64,000 nucleotides of DNA from Tyto alba (lineage: Eukaryota > Chordata > Aves > Strigiformes > Tytonidae): the NCBI RefSeq assembly GCF_018691265.1, contig NW_024881272.1, forward strand, positions 25,471,323-25,535,322. Reading direction: 5' to 3'. Below the pieces are notes generated by a model, which made no database searches, was not told the origin of the DNA, and worked only from the letters and a program-made list of their open reading frames with translations. This document shows positions 14,210-27,900 of this stretch, one piece after another; position 1 is the first letter of the stretch, and each line of letters starts with the position of its first letter. A program made the position numbers and the translations under genes.

Positions 14210-14515
14210 GAGGGTCCTGGGAAGATGAAGCCAGACTCTTATTGGAGGTGCCAAGTGACAGGAAGAGAGCAATGGATACAAGTTGTGACCAGTGAAATTC
14301 CAATTAGACGTTAGGAAAGAAAGTCACCCTCAGGATGGTCAGACACTGGCACAGGGGTCCAGAGATGTGGGGAATCTCAGTCCTTAGAGATATGCAAGAC
14401 TTGCCAGGACAAAGCCCTAGGCGACCTGATCTAAGCAGGTTCTGCTTCTAGGGGTGTTGGATCAGAGACTTCCAGAGACACTCCTTCCAACATAAATTAT
14501 TCTGTGGTCCAGTGA
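14210..14515 (+). mobile_element. CR1 LINE 3' fragment
   Basis: It contains the CR1 signatures GTGACAGGAAGAGAGCAATGG, AAATTCCAATTAGACGTTAGG, a worn GGCACAGGGGTCCAGAGATGTGG and the terminal CCTTCCAACATAAATTATTCTGTGG. There are many substitutions, so the copy is old. Confidence 0.75.
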
Positions 14516-17439
14516 ACAAGTCGTGTCTGGGCAATGACACCAGCAAGACTGAGGGATACAGTCCTGATGTCAATGGTCAAGGTTGTCCACAACTGGAGGA
14601 CATCTAGGAACATTTGCCCCAGTGTCCTGCTGGTGGATACATCCCACTAGAGAGAGGCTCAGAGTTTTCCTGTGCCTCCCTGGAGCTCCCAAATAGCACC
14701 AAACTTGAGAGGACTTCAGAGCTGTCACTGAATCTGCTTGGCTGAGGCTATGGGATGCTTGTAGCCTCCCTAGCCAGTACCAGAGATGCGAAGAGTACTG
14801 GCTGGTCTTTGAGTTTTGCTGCTTGGGCCGTAGGCAACACTGCTCTCCTGTCTGGAGAAGGAGCAGGTTGCAGAAGGCACCAGGCAGGGTTACAGGGACA
14901 AATGCCTGAAAATGGCGGTACTCTGCGTCAGGCCAGACACAGGAGGAGTGTCTCAAGTCATCAGTTTCTCTAAAAAATGGAGAACAGCACAGATGACCGC
15001 AAAACAGGTGAGAGGTATCTGAACAGGATGGCAAAAGTCCTCCTGAAAGCAGGATAGAAATGACCCAGCTCTACACCACTGTGTGAAGTTTGTTCCTGGT
15101 GCAGGTCATCCCCCCAGCTGGCCATTCCTCAGTCTCTGACTGTTCCTTGAGGCACATCTAGATACTTACTGTTAGTGCTGGCTCTTGGGGAACTTTGAAG
15201 TGTGTTTCCTTCCATTCAATTATCTCTGGAAGCTGTAAAGTCTGGCAGCTAAGGTGGCTGTGTCATTCCATTTGTTCTCTGGCAGCCAATAGGTTTTTAA
15301 CCAAGTAATTGAAGGTTGGTTTCGCTTGTACCCGAGAATCAACCAGTGAGGCAGAGATAAGGTAATAGCAACACAGCAGGTACTCCGCTATTATTTCTGG
15401 CTATGAATTAATCACGGACACTATGGCTCTGCGAATAAGTGCATTGATCATTTGCTATAACAATAGGAATTTCAACCTGTTATGCTCTTTTCCTCGCTAT
15501 AGATACTTTGGAGACTGCAGACTTAACAAGTGCAAGTCCAGGCTCTTCCCAGAACACTAATAGCATCCATTAAAAAAAAAAAAAAAATCCAGCCCTTTAT
15601 TTTGTGCCTGTTGAAAAGCCTGTTGCTGTTAACTGCCCATGTCTAGGGTCCGCTAAGGGAAACTGAACTCTCCAATTCACAGGAGGATCCAAGCTGTTCC
15701 CTCAGAGAGCCTGGGAAAGATTAAAAGCAGCTGAAAGCAAATCACGCTGGATTGATGAATGGCGTTTGGATGCTGTCATATTGTGGCTGCTGGCACTGTC
15801 TTCCTTGAGGGCTGGAGCATGAATCTCATGTAAACCAGTGCTTCGGGTAAAGCCTTGGGGAGTCATGTTCATGTGGTGAGCTGAGAATCCCACCTTGCCT
15901 TTCTACTTTGTTTTTTACAGCTCCACGGTGATGGGGGATGGAGCCCCAAACTGGGAAATGAGGTCAGATGGCTCTGAAAGGCTTGGAGGGAAAACACATG
16001 GAAGCAAAGTTGATTATTATCTTTTGAAGCCAGGTATGTGGTTTTTGAACCCTTGAATTCACTCTGTGGTGTGAGGAAAGGGAGGAAACTCAAGACTGGT
16101 TGTTCCTTTACCCAGAGCAGGACAAGCATGTATACTGGGGGCTTTACACCATATATCCTGTTGCTTCCCACAGGGATGGTCACCATGGCATGAGCGCTGT
16201 GGCGACGGGATGACACGACTGCATATGAATCCAGGCTTTATCACTCCTGCTTTCCAGAAAAGCAGCACTGGTGGTGCCGAGCGAACAGCCCGACGTGCAT
16301 CCCAGCAGGCACGACTCTGACCTGTGCTCAGGACCCCGTGCCGTCCTCGCTGCACGCTTGGGATAGGTGGCACAGCTGTAACTGTGAGTGGGAACAGGGA
16401 CAGTCTGGCTGGACCAGGATTGTCTTCAGATGGCTGCTGTCGCCTGTTTACAACGTTACGTGGCTTCCAAGGAAACAGGAGTGATTAAAGACAATCGTGA
16501 CGGAGCCACATTTAACAGCGTGTTTCCCTCACCCCTAAGTAGGTACTTGAGGAAAAAGTCCATGATGTCAAGTGATGTTTTGGGCAAGTTTTTTCCCTCT
16601 TGGAGGAAGGATGATCTACTCAAGGGTAGAAGCAGATTCAGAAATTCAAAGCTAATTTTGTGCAGACTCTCTAGCCCTTACTGAAATAATTAAATTCCAA
16701 TTTTTAAGGCTCTGGGCTTTATTACGCACTTGTTAAAACAGGACTACCAATCTTTGGTCTGTGTATTTACACTGCAAACTCTTCCATGTCAAGACTATCT
16801 CCTAGTTTGTCCAGCTGGGAATTGGTGGTCTAATTTTCAGACGGAAACTCAGCACATGCTGTTTTGTAACAAACAGTAAAGAAAATTCTCATATGTCCCT
16901 AATGACTGAAATAGGCAGGATTATTCACTCCAGTTTCCCACACAAACAAATACAGGAAACAGCTGTCACAACCAACATACCTTTCAAGAGTTGAAAAATA
17001 TTTCCAAGCATGGGCTGGATTTGAAAGCTCAATGTTGACTTTCATTGCAATTCCAAACTACGGCATGGGTCAAGTAGTATGTTTCCTTTAGATACTCTGA
17101 TATGGTTTATTTTCTTTTTAGCTAGTTAACCTCTGTTTGAATTTATATTTTACAAATTAAATTAACTAAATTAAATATATTAATCATTAAAAAAAAAAGC
17201 TGATGTATGAAACTGGATTTTTTTATTTTTACAGACATTTTAAAAAGAAGAAAAAAAGAACGTGAAATGAATCAAAGTGCTTTTTCTTTTTTTCTTCCCA
17301 AGCAGAATATCCTTCAGCAGGCTTTGGCAAACATTTGGCAGGGTGACCCACTTTTGGCCCACTTTTCTCACCTGCAGACAGACCCTCATTGCAACAATTC
17401 ACGGGGTTGAGTAGAATGAAGATGGGTCCAGTCATGACA

Positions 17440-18110
17440 GGATGTTTTGCCAATTGACGGAGTTAACACAAAGGACACAGACACCAAGCTAAAGAAATAG
17501 GCTTATTTTACTTTAGTTTAAAGCAGCAGAAAGAATAAGCAAGGTAATGCACCTAGTCATTACTACATAAAGCTAGCTGTAGTGATTAAGAAAGATCCAT
17601 CACCAATTGCCCTCATACTTTACCATCACCCAGACCCGTGCACCAGCTGGGGAGCCCCGTCACAGCGGAGGGTCACAGAGCCTGTCCCAGCAGCTGGGAA
17701 GTCCCACGCAGGGCGTCCACTCGTAGGTGAGGTCTGCATCTGTGCTGTGAGAGAGTCCGGCTTTTACACAGTTTAACAAACAAGTCTATACAAAATGCAC
17801 CGGAGATATCTGATAGATTGATATGCCTCACTCAGGTGTGTCTGGATCTGGCCAGGATCTGGGCACGTCTGAGGAGTTTCTGTTTTTCTTTACATTTGGG
17901 ATTTATAGTTACTTCCTGTTGTTTACTTATAGTTCCCAGGGATTGTTCCCAGGGTTGCATTTCACGCTGATAAGATGCTGGGTTGCTTCATGCTGCTGAT
18001 AAGATGCTGGTGGCTGGTCAGGGAATTCACTCAGAAGTCAACTTTGGTTTGAGGCCTATTGTTTGGGCCTTTTTTTGTTTCACAGGATTTACCTACTTGC
18101 TAGTAAACAC
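17440..18110 (-). mobile_element. Possible antisense endogenous-retrovirus LTR
   Basis: Read on the minus strand the right-hand part runs AATAAGCCTATTTC, a polyadenylation-like signal, then a U5-like GTGTCTGTGTCCTTTGTG. The body contains the GTGATTAAGAAAGATCCATC block (here on plus at 17,582), which I associate with avian LTRs. Ends and target duplications are unclear. Confidence 0.4.
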
Positions 18111-19779
18111 CCAATACTGATATGAAAGTACTTCCTAGACTTAACCAGAACCTTAACTCAGCACTGAATAAGCTGCCTTATTTGCCAGACAGCACAACCC
18201 AGGAAATTCCTTCACATTCAAGTGGTAAATATTTAAATACTGGTTTCACCAGCAAATACCTCCTGAACCAAAAAGAGCTTGCTTGGTTTATTTGTTAAAA
18301 GTTTTCCTTTATTGAACACAGCTGTACAGAGAAAAAGGAGAAAACATGACAGTAATAAAGAGGTGGCTGCCCAGACATCACTGGAGGATCCAGACTTAGA
18401 AACTCTCTTATCATCAAACAAGAGGGAGTCAGGTGAGAAACACAGAAATTAGCGCTGGGAATTTCTTTTGCTTGAGCTTAGTGTCCATTCTCCCAGAGAT
18501 GCCCATAGATGCTGGGGTTAGAAACGGGACAAATTAAAAAATAAGAATTTTCCTGGCCAACCCAAGATAAGCTGTATTTCCTGGCATACTGGTCGTACAT
18601 ACTCTCCTCACCCTTTGTAATCCAGCTCTGGAGGACGGATCCCGCACGTGTCTCTTGGGCCTCTGGTGCAGAACACCACCTTTGTGGGCTGGCTGCGAAA
18701 CATCAACTGATAGAGTGGATATGCCACTTTGATCACAGGAGGGACTGACTCTGTCAGCATACCCTGCCCTAAATATCCAGGAGAGTGGGAGAGAAGCCTC
18801 AACAATCTTGAATAGAAGAAATGGCAATTAGTAAGTATATTGTGCTCCTCACACACACACACGCAAAAGGGTAACAATGAGAGGATCAGGGGATTTGAAA
18901 CAAGCAAAAGGATGTACTACTTCACACATTGTGTTACTAAATTATGAATGTTATTGCTCCAGGCAAAAGTTTAATAGATGCAAAAGCAGCCTGAGAATTC
19001 CATGGGAGAAGCATCCTTCAGGGCCAGTTAATAGCTGTGTGTCAACCTCCACTTCTGGAGTCCATCAGCCACAAATTGCTGGGAATGAGGAAGAAATTCC
19101 AGGGAAGAATCACTCCAGACTTTTTTTTTTTTCCCCTTAACCCACTGCTAGAGTCCCCTGTCAATGCCAGACACAGATGCATGATGAGATGGACTTCTGG
19201 TATAACTTTTTAGTTTTATGCTCTTAATTGGCAATGCCTCAATTTCTATCCGTGGCAGAGTCCTTCCTTCCCCTTCGCTGGAATTTGTCACCAGGATGTG
19301 GCTGGTCTGTTGCCAGCAGGAACACCAAACAGGCTGAGACCATCAGGCCTTTGGAAACCCAGGCTCTCATGATACAGTTTTGACCTAGAAACAACGAACA
19401 CTGATCTGAGCTCTTCCTGGTGACTGAACCAGGTTTTGCCCAAAGCCTGTTCTCAAAACATTTTTCTGCTCTGACAAGAGCAAGGAACTTGGATTTTCTT
19501 GCTATTAAGAAGACAAGCGCTGGACCACTCTAGACATACATCCACGTACCACAGGCTCCTGAAACCAACCCAGCCCCTCTCTGGCTTAAGCCTGTTATCC
19601 AACTCCCAGCCGAAGGCACCCAGAGATACCGAGTGCTGTTCTCCTTGAGTTTGCTCTTCCCGTTTATCTCCCGCTTTGCTAAAGATATGCTCCCTACGTC
19701 TTATTTGCATTTGTCTGGCTTCATCTCTCAGCCATTGGCTCTTGTTCCAGCTTTCTCCGATAGATTAAAAAGCTCTTTA

Positions 19780-19920
19780 GAAACTGGTGTTTTCTTCCGC
19801 TGACGGCACTTATGCACTGTAATCAAATCACCTCTTGACCTCCTTTCTGATAAGCTAAATACACTCTTTCAAAGTCTCGTTGAAACTTTTTCTCTTGCTC
19901 TCAGATTATTTGCAAGCTCT
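19780..19920 (-). mobile_element. Ancient CR1-type LINE fragment, antisense (short)
   Basis: GTAATCAAATCACCTCTTGACC, TCTGATAAGCTAAATACAC and CAAAGTCTCGTTGAAAC resemble a segment of the same old CR1 3' region seen at 29.8 kb. It is too short for certainty. Confidence 0.5.
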
Positions 19921-22900
19921 CTCCTGCAGCAGTCAGCCTGTATGCTGCACTCCCAGCCTGCTCCTGGGATGGGGAGAGGGGAATATGCGTGTTTTAAAGA
20001 AATGGGAAAAGTTGTGTCATAGCTGAGGCTGTGGCGTAGGGTCTGGCTTCACTGCGAGGGCATCTACCTGGTCCACAGTCTACCTGGTACCCATGGTGTA
20101 CTCTCCCTTCATCTCCACTTGCCAAAGCTCACCCTTAGGAAAATCAATCACGCTTTGCGCTCCTATTTAGGGCACAAATGGTCTCAGCACACGGCAGCCC
20201 TGATTCCCAGGCAGGAATGCTTCTCCTCAGACAATGCACCAAGACCAGTGTACACCCACCAAACAGAAGTGACCCGCTGAAGTGTCTCTTGTGGACTTTG
20301 GACAGAGCTGCTCCTCTCTTTGGCTGTCCCCTTCAAGAGCACATCATCTTCCTCTCTTCTCCTCCACACTTCACTCGTCCATCCCCATTATGGACCTGCA
20401 GCCCTTCCTCCTGGGACACAACAGCAGCATCCTCACCTTGCATACATCCTTTGCAGATGTGTCTCCCCTCCCTTAGAGCCCTTCATTTGCTGCGGAATGA
20501 CCAAGCATCTTTTCTGCAGTATTATAAGAACTGCCAGGATGTGGAAGGTCCTCCTTTCCACAGCCAGATGTTGTCAGCCTTTAGTTTCTAGCTCTGTTGT
20601 TATTAGAGATCCTTCACTGCTCCCACAGCATCTGTACTTTTTCGGTGATTGTGTGAGCAGCCCCAGATTTGAAGGTGTCCCTCAGTGTGTCAGGCTTGGA
20701 ATGACTCCACTGTCGTCTTCCCACCGCTCGGAGGCATTCAAAAGGTATTTAATTAAACCCACATCAGAGAGCTGTTAGCAAGCTTTCTCCAATTAGCAAG
20801 GTGGAGAGGACTACATGTCATGGGGGGAAATGAACAGACATTAAATGGTTTTGTTGCCTATGCCTTCCTCAATGTCAGATTAATTAGCACTTTTCTTCCA
20901 ATTTAAGGCAAAGCTCTGGGCACAGACAGGACACAGCATCGCAGTGCAATCCCATCCTATTTTCCGGTTTCCTCTATCTCTCTCTCTTTAAATATGATAT
21001 AAAATTTCCTTAGACACCTGAATCATATAGGGTCTGTCTGCCAGGACAAAGAAATAAGGAAAATTAGTGGCACTCAGATTGGTCCTAGATGTAGGACTCT
21101 TTTAGGATTTCCATTCTCCTCCTCCTTACCTGTTCTGTGCATGTGCCTGTGTGTCAACTTCTGTTGTTTTAACACATGCCCCAAACCACAACTGGCTCAT
21201 ATCACTTCAAACAGACTTGTAGCTGCTCAGGCTGTCTCTCTATGGAGCAAGTTGAATTAGTCAAATGGTGATCCACCCTGTCTGAGGATCTGCCTCCATG
21301 GATGTCAACTTGAACTTGCAGGAAGCCACAGGGATCAGATGCAAGAAGATGTCTCTTTGAAAGTTTTCACAGGAGACTTGCCCAAGGGCCTCCTGGCTCT
21401 CAGGATGTGCATGTGATACTCACTTGAGCCCTTCATGCACACTGTCACAGCTCGGTGCCGTGTCCCAGCTGGGGCTGGCACAACCCTTCTGTCGCTGTGG
21501 GACCTTCTTACTGGTTACAGTTGGTCAGTTCTGCAGGGGTCACAGCTGTGGCACTGGACATGGGCTTCTTTCATCTGAACATCTCCAGATAGTTAATGCC
21601 CCACTGACTATTCACCTGTGTGTCTGTGGGAAACAAAGAAAGACTTGCAGGTTTCAGGCTTGGCTACTTCTACTGCTAAGGCTAGAAACGTCGTGTCTTT
21701 TCAGCAGGCTCAGCTTGTGTGGCATGTTTCGTCATGGGTCATTGGCACACTGCCCTTTTAGATCTTTTGAAATCCATGCTACCTTTGGACCGTGGTGATA
21801 CATGAAGACAGGCTTGAAAGGTGCAAGAGCTCTTCCAGACTCCCTATGTGGACAGAATGGCAAAGAGCAAACAAGCCAACAAGCTGGAGTGTGATCTGGG
21901 CAGCGTTACGTGACATTGCATGATGTGACATCACACCCCACAGCCTTGCATCCCACTTAGGATACAGCTAGTGATCCCCATGCACAATGCCAGGATGACT
22001 GGAGGTCAGCAGGTGGACCTGTGGCTCAGGGGCTGGAGAGAACCATGTGCCAGGATGGGTTAAATAACCAAAGTCCTGCTCCTTGGGTCACGCTACATGA
22101 GTACACAGCACTGCCAAAGACTATGCTTCCTCTGGAAGGAGAGGGAACCTGACTCTCACTGCAGAGGATATAGAAACAAATCTAACAGCTCTTTTCTTTG
22201 ACTCCCCAAATCAAAGTCAAACCTAGGCTGCATTTCCGTCCTTGGAAATCCTTACAGGGATGTCCTAAGGCTGCTGACAATCAGCTCCATTTTTCCTCCC
22301 ACATTTAAATGCAGTTACAATTCCAACAACGCAGCAAATCCTCTTCTATCAAAGCAGGGCACCGGGTTTTGTTTATTATTTGCAAATTGCAGAGCAGCAC
22401 ACACAAAAGAGCCCTACCTCAACGTGTGAGCCTGCGATGGGGACATGCTGCTATGACAACAACATGAGGCTGAATCATCCAGCCAGACAAGACACATATA
22501 ATTGTGTGATCACCTATTCTCACTTGTTCAAAGGAAATTTTATTAGCACTCCTGAAAATACATTAGAGAACAAAGCATAAAGCATCCACACATCAATCAG
22601 GGCTCAGCTAAACAATGCAAGCACCGCCTGAGCCCGGTGTCTTACTGTTTGGCCATTCAGCATTTCAAAAGCTTCAGGATAGCATTTACAGAAACTTGTG
22701 TCTACATGTGAAAGATCAAGAAAAACTCAATTTCTACCAAAATGAAACATTTATGGCTTTTGGGTCTTGCTGAGAACACCAGAGTTTTGACTGTAGGATG
22801 TTTAAGGTCAGTGGAGGAACAGTCTGGATCCAGGATGATGGTTACAGAATGGACAAGACTGATGGCAAACACGCCTTTTTTAATATTTGGAAAAAACCCA

Positions 22901-24059
22901 GCACAGTAATTAAGAACAGCAGGTGGGAGAGAAGAGCTGGTCTATTGTGTTACAGACAAACAGGAATACGCAGGGTCATAATTCACTCAGCCATACATAT
23001 AAACCCATATGTGTGTATGCTGTGAGGCCACATTAGCCACAGCATCCATTTCCAGCTGGTGAGAGAGCACTTCCACTTGTTTTCTTGCTCCCTCGTTTCT
23101 CCTAACATAAGGGAGCCAAAATAATGACTCTCTAATCATAGGACTGCTTCATATGTCCTTTTTTAGCCATATAACTCCTGGGCAGCACAAAAATGGCTTA
23201 ATGTCAATTCCAGAATATCCCCAAACGTGAGTGTCTTGCACTCTTTTTTATGCTCTGTCTTTTCTGAATCTATTGGTGGTATTGCTTCCTGAAGTCTTTC
23301 ATACCTTAATCTGTTCACCCAGAAGACGCCAGCAGGTATAAAGGACTGATCAAGTGGAAAGAAGCCCATTGTATTTATTAATCACACTCTTTTTGAAAAG
23401 GTGGTAAAAACATTCCAAAGGAATTTTTTTTTTCAAGATTTCAACACTCAGTGACAAAAAAAAAGCAATTTCAATAGGGTATTCACAGCATTTGAAGATT
23501 TTCTACCAGAAGCATCAATGGCATTTTTATACAACTTGGGGAGTTTTCCGCTAGTGCTCCTTTCTGACACTGCCCAAATAAATATCATTCGAGTTCACCC
23601 AGAAGCTGACAGGTGGCTTTATTGGCAGCAGCAGTAAGAGCTGAGATGTTTTCCTCTGTAGATATTGCATATGCATGAGTGTCTCACTGAGAACATTTCC
23701 ATCTGCTCCGTGGTGATCGGAAGATGCGGGTATTCCACGAGAGCCATGCTGAGATCACTCAATCAACCACTAATAAAACCAGCTCCAGAGTAATCTGAAA
23801 ACAAGAGGTTCAGAGGCATAGACATGAAACACTGCTGAACAAGCCTGTGCCATAAGCCAGGGCTATTGCCTTCAGTGGCAGAGCAAATCATGAAAACAGT
23901 AGCTCTCCCCACTTTCCTCTGTACATGGCACCAAGGTTTAGCCAGGTGCGGGGAGGGACTCTTTGAAAGTCAGCTTCAAAAGTCAGTGAGGAAGAAAAAA
24001 AAAAATCCCAAGAGTAAGGATAGTGAAGCACGACAACAGATTTGCAGACAAAAGCAAGA

Positions 24060-24635
24060 CCCCTCCGTTGCTGGAGATAAGCAGACGGTGAGGTGCACTG
24101 AAATCTGGCTGAATGGCTATGCCTAGAGGGTGATGATCAGCAGCATGAAGTCTTGTTGGAGGCCAGTAGCTAGCAGTGTACCCCACAGGTCAATATTGGG
24201 CCCAATCTTATTCAACGTCTTTGTTAATCATCTAGATGATGGGGCAGAGTATACCTTCAGCAGCTTTGCTAATGAGACAAAACTGGGAGCAGTGGCTGAT
24301 ACACCAGAGGGTCATGCTGCCATCCAGAGGGACCTTGATACGCTGGAGCAATGAGCCAACAGAATCCTCATGAAGTTCAACAAGAAGTGCAAAGTCTTGC
24401 ACCTGAGGAGGAACTACCCCAGGCACCACCAGTAGATTGTGGTGACTGAGCACGGGAAGAGGTTGCACAGAGAGGCTGTAGAGTCCCCACCCTTGGAGAT
24501 ATTCAAAAGCTGACTGGACATGGTCCTGGGCAACCAGCTCCAGGTGTCCCTGCTTGAGCCACCTAAACAAGATGACCTCCAGAGGTCCCTGCCAACCTCA
24601 ACCATTCTGTGACTCTGTGATTCTGCAGAGGTTTT
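24060..24635 (+). mobile_element. CR1 LINE fragment with decayed reverse-transcriptase end
   Basis: The plus frame from about 24,130 reads SILGPILFNVFVNHLDDG and FANETKLGAV, the CR1 reverse-transcriptase segment around its catalytic ADD. Here ADD has become ANE, so it is dead. An internal deletion near 24,435 joins it to the typical CR1 3' end (GGAGATATTCAAAAGC..., CTCAACCATTCTGTGACTCTGTGATTC). The 5' end is truncated, as usual for CR1. Confidence 0.88.
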
Positions 24636-24929
24636 AAAGGGCAGGTTGAACAAATATATTTTCAGACTCTTTTGGGAGGATAGACTAATCTTGTGAAGGT
24701 TCCTCAGCCCTACCTGGGCTGGGGCTAATAAGACTACTTTCACACCAGGTCTACACCAGCTGGCAGTGTCTCAGACTGCCACTGGACCAGATCTGGCAGC
24801 TGCATTTGCTGAATGACACTGTGTTCTTAACAGGAATCTTCAAGACCAGATGGTGCTATAAGATTTCTGCCCGAGAATGGGGGAAATCTTGATTGCTCTG
24901 TTAATGTTTAAACCAACAGTGATCTGGGG

Positions 24930-24953
24930 AAAAAAAAAAAAAAAAAAAAAAAA
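24930..24953 (+). repeat. Poly(A) tract, 24 A
   Basis: An uninterrupted run of 24 A sits 300 bp after the CR1 fragment. CR1 does not end in poly(A), so it is not that element's tail. Confidence 0.95.
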
Positions 24954-27900
24954 TCTACCCTCTTTCTGATTTTGGATCCCCTCTGCAACTTCACCTCCAG
25001 TCAGAAGATTGTAATTTTGCTGCACGGCTGCAGAAGAGCAGGGGGACCTGCGGGCATGGCTGTCACCTCTTTGCATGTTCTTAGCGCTATGGGTTCTAGT
25101 TAGAGAGATAAATTCTAAATCAGGAATCTCAAAAAAAGGACATCGAAAAGCAATCCTATGACCTTGTACTGCTTAGAAATCTGGGGGTGCCTTTTGATGG
25201 TGTCTCTGTGCCACAGGTGAGGAAACCTTGGGCATTGGCCTTTAAACTCAGTTTCCTCCCATGACTTGGCAGATGGATTTCATGATTTGGAAAGGGCTGA
25301 CTGAGCTGTAAAGAATGGATCTACCTCAGATCTCTTCCTTGAACCTTTGCCCCGGCAAATAAAGCTGGTGAGGGCGCAGGTGATGGACACAGCGTGAAGT
25401 GTAGGGGTGGCTGTCATTCTGATACATCATGTTATCAGTCATCTCCTCCCCCACATCAGCCCAACTTCAGAAAGATGGGATCCTTTCTACCTGTCTCAGT
25501 GACCAGAGCCACGGGAACACACATACATACGGCAGAGAACAAAAATAACCTAACCTGGCAGAAAGCAGACATGCTGTCACACCTCCAAGGGGAAAACTGA
25601 TACAGCTTCTTGCTTCTGTTTCAGAATCAATTTCAAGCTGGTTCCGTGAAAGAAATGGCATAAAGGGCATTAGGTCTGGCAACAGAGGCTGCCGTTCCCG
25701 GGATGATGGATGGGAGATGAGTACAATTACCTGGACGCTGAGAGCTGGTACACAGCCTTTTCTGTTCTGCAGGCTCTGGCTGTCCTTCCCCATCAGAAGG
25801 AAGATCAAAACAAACTCTGCAGAGCCTCTTACGGGGCTGGACTTGTCTCTGCTCCAGTTATCTTGGAGAACAGAACAAGGCTCAGAAAGGACCGTCTGTA
25901 ATGTTGAATCAAAGATGATCTGCTGCACAGCAATGCAAGGGAACCTCTCATGCATCCTCAACGCAGTACCATGGCTTCTCTCCTGCCCTCTGGTCCCTGT
26001 CCCCTGAGCTGCTGGTGCGCGGTCCCATACAGGGTCCTGGGGAAGGACCCCGCTGGCAGCACTCTGCAGCAGCAGCCTAACCTCCCTAGACAAGAGCTGA
26101 CAGCTCCCAAACGGTGCCACAAACCCTCCATCAAGTTATCTACCAAAAGGTCCTTGTGAGTAAAATCACGGGGCTGTGTTTACACTAGTTGTAAGAGGTG
26201 ATGCCAAAGTCATGCCCATCAGTCAAGTGTTGACTCTGATTCCTTCTTCCTGATGCACTGGAGCTGTCCTGCTGCTCATCCCCAAGGCTTGGTTACACCA
26301 GCACTCCCCAAAGGGATTTCCAGCACGAGCAGTCTGTTGATAGCAATCCCACTGCTCTGTATACCTGCCATCTCACCTCACCCAAACTCACCGTCCCCTT
26401 CCCTTCTGCACCCGATGGGAGGAGCAAAGCAGAAAATGCGAGACCAATTCCTACCCACACCCTTTTGCAGGTGACACCTTCTTTCCTTTAGAGGCTCACC
26501 CAGATCTGGCATGGACACTGGGGCCATCATGAGCTTGTGGGGAAAGAGATGTTGAGGTCCTGGCACCATCCACACACCCAGTGCTCAGTGGGCCACCCGC
26601 GGGGTTGCAGAATGGGGACACCTGCTTGGGGGTTGTGTGATGCTCACAGAGCTGGCCATGCAGCAGAGAGAACGAGGTGGCCTCAAAGAGGCCAACATGA
26701 TAAAGCAGCTGTACACTTTTAGTCCCTGGATTTCACTTCTGTGGAAGAAGGAGACATGAAGGGGCATGGCAGGCAAGGGGCGATGGTTGCTGCATTTCCC
26801 CTGATTGGCAATTGGCTTCTTAGCTCTACTTTTGTTTGGAGGTCAAATGCAATAGGAAATGCCAGAAAGTGGCAATTCAGAAGCTGCCACCAACTGCTGG
26901 CTGTGGTTTTTCTCAGGCTGACAAAAGCACAGGGATCTATAGCCAGCTTTAGGAGAGATGGGGACCATGGCGTCTCATGTTATTTGGTGAAACTAATGAA
27001 GTCTAGTCTTTTTTTTTTTTTTCCTTGAAAATTGAAATGCTTTGGGAAAACTGTATCCTCTGTCTTGTGGCTGCAGGCAGCTCTCCTGAATAAGCTATTG
27101 TCAGGCCTCAGACATGTGAGTCAGAGCATCTTTAATCTCTGGGCAGGAGTGTTCTCCGTGTCTTTCATGCTTTGGAATAAATCTTCAGAGACGTTCCCAA
27201 ATTAAGCATGATTCCTTTCTAATCTCCTTGCACTTTTTCCTTTCCCCATTTTATCAGCCAGGCTCAACCACATTCAGCATGGCCTACTTCGAAGCAAACT
27301 GATTAATGCAATCGCTTCAGGTTTTAGGAGGGATCAGCATTTACAGCAGGCGAAAGGGCTCCTACTGTTGCTGGCAGCCCCAGCTCCACAGCGGCTTGGG
27401 ATGCTTATAGAGATCTGCCTCTGAGCAGAGCTGAGAGCAGAGGGTGGCAGCAGGGATCACGCACTCACACGGGAATCTTCCAAACTCCTGAGGGAGCCTG
27501 CCCCGTGTCCAGGAGAGTCTCTGAGCCCTCGGAGGATCAGAAGCAGCATCACGTTGCATAACGTGGCCAGTGCCTCCTGGGCTTGGGGGAAAAGGGAGAG
27601 GAGCTGTTGGTCTGCAGAAGGCACGTGTTGTGCTGCTCAGCGGCACCCTTTCTCTTCCTGCCCCCCAGCAGCAGCCAGGTACCACAACCTCCTCCTGTTC
27701 CTTCAGCCAGAGGCAGCTGAGCAGAGGATTGCAGCTCATGCAGCTCAGCTGCAGCTGGCACACATCTGGCTTAGGAGAGAGGTTTTGGGTTTGTATCACT
27801 GACACGTGGATTTCAGGCCTAGCTGTAGGATGTGAAAAGCCTGGGTTGGGGAGCAGTTGTCTGAATGTCATGCTGCTACAGGACGGGGTAGAGGGGGATG

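Larger units (their letters stand above)
13299..24059. other. Intergenic sequence with scattered repeats
   Basis: Apart from the CR1 pieces at 14.2 and 19.8 kb and the possible antisense LTR at 17.4-18.1 kb, I see nothing coding. An A15 run lies at 15,573 and an AT-rich patch at 17,140-17,200. The section 15,340-15,560 is AT-rich with TAAT motifs. Confidence 0.6.

Noticed and set aside
24232..24743. Minus-strand frames over the CR1 fragment
   Set aside because: They are antisense shadows of the LINE.
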